A stretch of DNA of 16,437 nt from Atopobiaceae bacterium. GTDB taxonomy: Bacteria > Actinomycetota > Coriobacteriia > Coriobacteriales > Atopobiaceae. Where the stretch lies: positions 1 through 16,437 of the forward strand of contig JAFWLX010000328.1 in assembly GCA_017510875.1 (NCBI GenBank), read 5' to 3'. Made by a program: the position numbers and the translations under genes. The notes beneath the pieces were generated by a model. The model was not told the origin of the DNA. It was given only the letters and a program-made list of their open reading frames with translations, and made no database searches. How positions within the stretch are numbered: the first letter of the stretch is position 1; every line of letters starts with the position of its first letter. This document shows positions 14,165 through 16,437 of this stretch, piece by piece.

Positions 14165-15043
14165 TTACTCACCCGCACCCTCTGACATAGAAACCTTGCT
14201 CAATTGCTCAACGAGCCTTGCCAGATCTTCCTCAGTTCCAAACTCAATCTCTATTTTATTCCGGTTTCTTAAGTGCTTAACCTTAACGTTGGTATTCAAC
14301 GCAAGCCTCAGTTGACGAGCTGCTCTCTTATATGACTGAGGTGTAGGCACACGTTTGGGTGGTTCCCTATCAGTGACAGAAAATAGTGGAGCAAGGTTTT
14401 CTGTCTGACGAACCGTTAAACCATCATCCACGACTTTCTTTGCAAGCTTGACCCTACCTTCCTCACTTGCGACAGCGAGGATAGCTCTTGCATGTCCAGC
14501 TGTAAGAAGACGTTCTGCCATGAGCTTCTGCACTTCTTCGGGCAAATCGAGAAGTCGTAGAGCATTGGCAATGGCTGGTCTTGATTTTGAGACAGCTTTT
14601 CCAAGCTCAGCCTGAGTCATACCACTCTTTTCAATAAGTGTCTTGAACCCTTGCGCCTCTTCGATAGGATCCAAGTCTGAACGCTGTAAATTCTCGATGA
14701 GTGCGAGCTTGAATACGTCATCGTCGGATATGTCACGTATAACCACAGGTATTGTCTCGAGCCCTGCACGTTTTGAGGCTTGATAACGACGTTCACCTGC
14801 AACTATTTCATACTTCTGCCCTTTTTTCCTCACCAGAATAGGCTGGAGTACACCATTTTGCCGTATTGAATCGGTGAGTTCTTCCATTGACTCTTCGTCA
14901 AAGTTCTTACGAGGCTGTCCCTTATTTGGCAGAATGTCTGACAGAGGTAAGTTTGTATCTGCGGGAATAGCGCCAGCTACTTCTGCGTCGGCGCCGCCCA
15001 TCAAAGAGTTGAGACCTTTTCCTAAGCCTGAACGTTTAGCCAC
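14165..15043 (-). CDS. parB: Chromosome-partitioning protein ParB (Spo0J/Noc superfamily)
   Basis: 292 residues starting at GTG, overlapping the parA stop by 8 bases (GTGGCTAA), so translation is coupled to parA. ParB binds parS, then closes as a CTP-dependent clamp that slides along DNA, loads condensin and stimulates ParA. Seen: MAKRSGLGKGLNSL N-terminal ParA-stimulating tail; LPLSDILPNKGQPRK (32-46); CTP-binding GERRYQAS (83-90) and ENLQR (117-121); helix-turn-helix MTQAELGKAVSKSRPAIANAL (142-162), which reads parS; and a C-terminal dimerisation segment. Three perfect parS sites lie upstream in this window. This is ParB rather than Noc because of the partner ParA and the N-terminal tail. 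Confidence 0.96.
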   Translation of the reverse strand: MAKRSGLGKGLNSLMGGADAEVAGAIPADTNLPLSDILPNKGQPRKNFDEESMEELTDSIRQNGVLQPILVRKKGQKYEIVAGERRYQASKRAGLETIPVVIRDISDDDVFKLALIENLQRSDLDPIEEAQGFKTLIEKSGMTQAELGKAVSKSRPAIANALRLLDLPEEVQKLMAERLLTAGHARAILAVASEEGRVKLAKKVVDDGLTVRQTENLAPLFSVTDREPPKRVPTPQSYKRAARQLRLALNTNVKVKHLRNRNKIEIEFGTEEDLARLVEQLSKVSMSEGAGE

Positions 15044-15836
15044 GACGCGTCACTTCCTTTGCCAGCTTCACATATGCTTGGCTTCCTTTGCTCAACCAAG
15101 CGTACTTTGTAATGGGTAGACCATGACTTGGTGCCTCGGACAGCTTTACATTTCTAGGAATGATTGTCTTAAAGACTTTCTTTCCAAAGTACTTGTTTAC
15201 TTCCTCTGCTACCTGCTTAGAAAGAGTCGTTCTGCTGTCATACATGGTCAGAAGGACACCAAATATCTCAAGTTCGGGATTCAAACGACTCTTGACCATA
15301 CGCATGGATTCAAGAAGCTTGGTAACTCCCTCTAGAGCATAGAACTCGCATTGAATGGGGATGAGTAGTTCATCAGCTGCAACTAAGGCATTTACAGTTA
15401 GCAAACCGAGAGATGGTGGGCAGTCGATGAAGACATAGTCAAAGTGTTCTTTAACAGAATCCAGTACTTCTTTAAGGCAGTGCTCTCTGCGCTCAGTATT
15501 TACGAGTTCGACCTCCGCGCCTGCCAATTGTATTGTTGCAGGCATAACAAAGACTCTTGGTTCACACGTCTCTGTGATGAGGTCTTCGGCTGAATGGTCA
15601 TCGAGAAGCGCATCATAGATGTCGTATTCGAGCTCTTCTTTCTCGATTCCATAACCGCTTGTGGTGTTGCCTTGTGGATCAAGGTCTACAACAAGCACTT
15701 TCTTCTTTGCTTCACCAAGGGCAGCAGAAAGATTTACTACCGTTGTGGACTTTCCTACACCACCTTTTTGATTTATGACAGCGATTACTTTAGTTGCCTT
15801 GAGTGGATTTCCACGTTTGACATCGATAAAGCTCAC
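15036..15836 (-). CDS. parA: Chromosome-partitioning ATPase ParA (Soj)
   Basis: 266 residues from the GTG at 15836, which has GGAGG 4 bases upstream. A longer in-frame option begins at TTG 15914 inside a parS site (292 residues); it has a poor ribosome site and adds an unusual N-terminus. Deviant Walker A KGGVGKST (24-31 from the GTG), Walker A' VDLDPQGNTTSGYG and Walker B FDYVFIDCPPSLGLLTVNAL mark the ParA/MinD ATPase family. ParA dimerises on ATP, binds DNA non-specifically and moves ParB-parS complexes toward cell poles. First gene of the parA-parB-small-protein operon. Two parS sites in its leader make ParB autoregulation plausible. Confidence 0.95.
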   Translation of the reverse strand: MSFIDVKRGNPLKATKVIAVINQKGGVGKSTTVVNLSAALGEAKKKVLVVDLDPQGNTTSGYGIEKEELEYDIYDALLDDHSAEDLITETCEPRVFVMPATIQLAGAEVELVNTERREHCLKEVLDSVKEHFDYVFIDCPPSLGLLTVNALVAADELLIPIQCEFYALEGVTKLLESMRMVKSRLNPELEIFGVLLTMYDSRTTLSKQVAEEVNKYFGKKVFKTIIPRNVKLSEAPSHGLPITKYAWLSKGSQAYVKLAKEVTRRG

Positions 15837-15898
15837 TTTGCCTCCAAAACTGCCTTGTTTTAACTCCGATATGTTTGGTATGAAGATGATACTCCTTT

Positions 15899-15912
15899 GT
15901 TTCACGTGAAAC
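15899..15912. promoter_or_regulatory. parS: parS site 1 (parA leader)
   Basis: Perfect 14-bp GTTTCACGTGAAAC, extended to the 16-bp palindrome TGTTTCACGTGAAACA. It is the nucleation site for ParB. It lies 63 bases upstream of the preferred parA start. Confidence 0.97.
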
Positions 15913-15934
15913 AATTTCCGCTCACATGTTTCAC
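15902..15934 (-). CDS. Possible 10-codon leader peptide spanning parS 1-2
   Basis: AGGAGG (15941-15946, minus strand) lies 6 bases before a GTG at 15934 inside parS 2, opening a 10-codon frame MKHVSGNCFT that stops inside parS 1. Just after the stop comes a second strong site, AAAGGAG (15892-15898). The spacing is ideal, but the frame is so short and so constrained by the parS palindromes that chance is a serious alternative. Confidence 0.25.
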   Translation of the reverse strand: MKHVSGNCFT

Positions 15935-15941
15935 GTGAAAC
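15928..15941. promoter_or_regulatory. parS: parS site 2
   Basis: Perfect GTTTCACGTGAAAC, 29 bp from site 1 (start to start), placing the two on nearly the same helical side family of close-set sites upstream of parA. Confidence 0.97.
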
Positions 15942-15960
15942 CTCCTGTACTTGTTACTGT

Positions 15961-16173
15961 TCACTGACATGCTAAGGCAGAGACCCTCGGGCTTCGCTTC
16001 GGCTAAGTACTAGGTCTTTATGGCGTGGCAGCTGCTGAACTCGACTCTTCGATTTTGTGCGAGCTCTTCGGGCCGTGGCATGACAGTGGCATGTCAAGCT
16101 CGCTCCCGCTGCGCTGATAGGCAGTGCAACCTCAGAGATGCCCTGAAGGTCACCGCTATAGCCTGTCTGTGGC
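15961..16173. mobile_element. Diverged second copy of the MITE-like element
   Basis: In order along the plus strand it matches the reverse complement of the 6147-6328 element: CGGGCTTCGCTTCGGCTAAG (15989-16007), GGCAGCTGCTGAACTCGACT (16027-16046), CTCGCTCCCGCTGC (16100-16112), then CCTCAGAGATGCCCTGAAGGT (16130-16150). The last 33 bases match the 33-bp terminal repeat at about 23 positions. It is about 30 bp longer in the middle, and its terminal repeats have decayed, so it looks like an older copy. It is not coding. It separates the two parS sites at parA from the third at 16422. Confidence 0.75.
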
Positions 16174-16421
16174 TAATGACCTACAATCGATATTAGTCTC
16201 TGGCTATCATAAGAGTGTTTCGAGCGAGCGGTGGAATATCTTTCGTTTATTACCATCAAAGTAGAAATGATGAATTAACAGACATCTGACAATCGGCTCT
16301 CTACTGAACAAGAGGCTTGTGTTTAGCCATACCTACCTGTCTAGGTAGCTTTATCTTGCTAGCACTTATCTTCTTATAAGTAAGTATCTCTCGATGACCC
16401 ATCTCGTATGGCAACTCATAT
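16174..16421. other. AT-richer non-coding stretch, no gene seen
   Basis: About 250 bases with no supportable frame, no tRNA and no DnaA box of TTATNCACA type. Two small hairpins: CTACCT/AGGTAG with loop GTCT (16333-16348) and ACTTAT/ATAAGT with loop CTTCTT (16364-16381). Either could end an unseen minus-strand gene to the right; in related genomes that gene is often rsmG, but it is not visible here. Confidence 0.5.
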
Positions 16422-16435
16422 GTTTCACGTGAAAC
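16422..16435. promoter_or_regulatory. parS: parS site 3
   Basis: Perfect GTTTCACGTGAAAC within TGTTTCACGTGAAACA, at the right edge of the window and about 480 bp from site 2. An ATG at 16420 opens a plus-strand frame MFHVKH that runs off the window; it probably only reflects parS spelling. Confidence 0.95.
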
Positions 16436-16437
16436 AC

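Noticed and set aside
15943..16421. Chromosome origin with DnaA boxes
   Set aside because: parS sites suggest the origin is not far, but no TTATNCACA boxes or AT-rich unwinding repeats were found here.

Overview
The window reads as chromosomal DNA of a Coriobacteriia-like actinobacterium (Atopobiaceae/Olsenella-type is my best guess, low confidence). Support: a fused PafB-PafC type WYL regulator, a DinG with both exonuclease and Fe-S helicase parts, GC-rich hairpins at gene ends, and a ParA-ParB operon with three perfect GTTTCACGTGAAAC parS sites. Such operons usually lie near the chromosome origin. The first ~240 bases do not fit. They encode the N-terminus of a UMF1/Atg22-type MFS transporter of alphaproteobacterial flavour that stops abruptly inside a hairpin, so the left edge may be a chimeric assembly join.

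Layout. 1-261: transporter fragment and hairpins. 262-5997 (-): a giant 1911-residue membrane protein, an M28 metallopeptidase fold carrying two transmembrane hairpins and split by a ~1500-residue acidic, repeat-rich, probably disordered insertion; the expected catalytic Glu-Glu pair reads Ser-Ser. 5998-6416: divergent spacer with a 182-bp element bounded by perfect 33-bp inverted repeats, and a TATAAT promoter. 6417-8381 (+): WYL regulator. 8382-8540: convergent spacer with a long perfect hairpin. 8541-11465 (-): DinG-family exonuclease/helicase. 11562-12515 (-): D-alanine--D-alanine ligase. 12623-13678 (+): RlmN. 13679-13908: convergent spacer with a LexA-box-like palindrome and a second hairpin related to the 8.4-kb one. 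13909-15836 (-): parA, parB and a small membrane protein in one overlapping operon. 15837-16437: parS sites, a second diverged copy of the 6.2-kb element, and AT-richer sequence with no convincing gene.

The genes are mostly housekeeping: chromosome segregation, peptidoglycan precursor synthesis, rRNA/tRNA methylation, DNA repair and a probable DNA-damage regulator. The points most worth attention are the split, apparently metal-site-altered M28 protein, and two families of non-coding inverted-repeat elements, each present twice.
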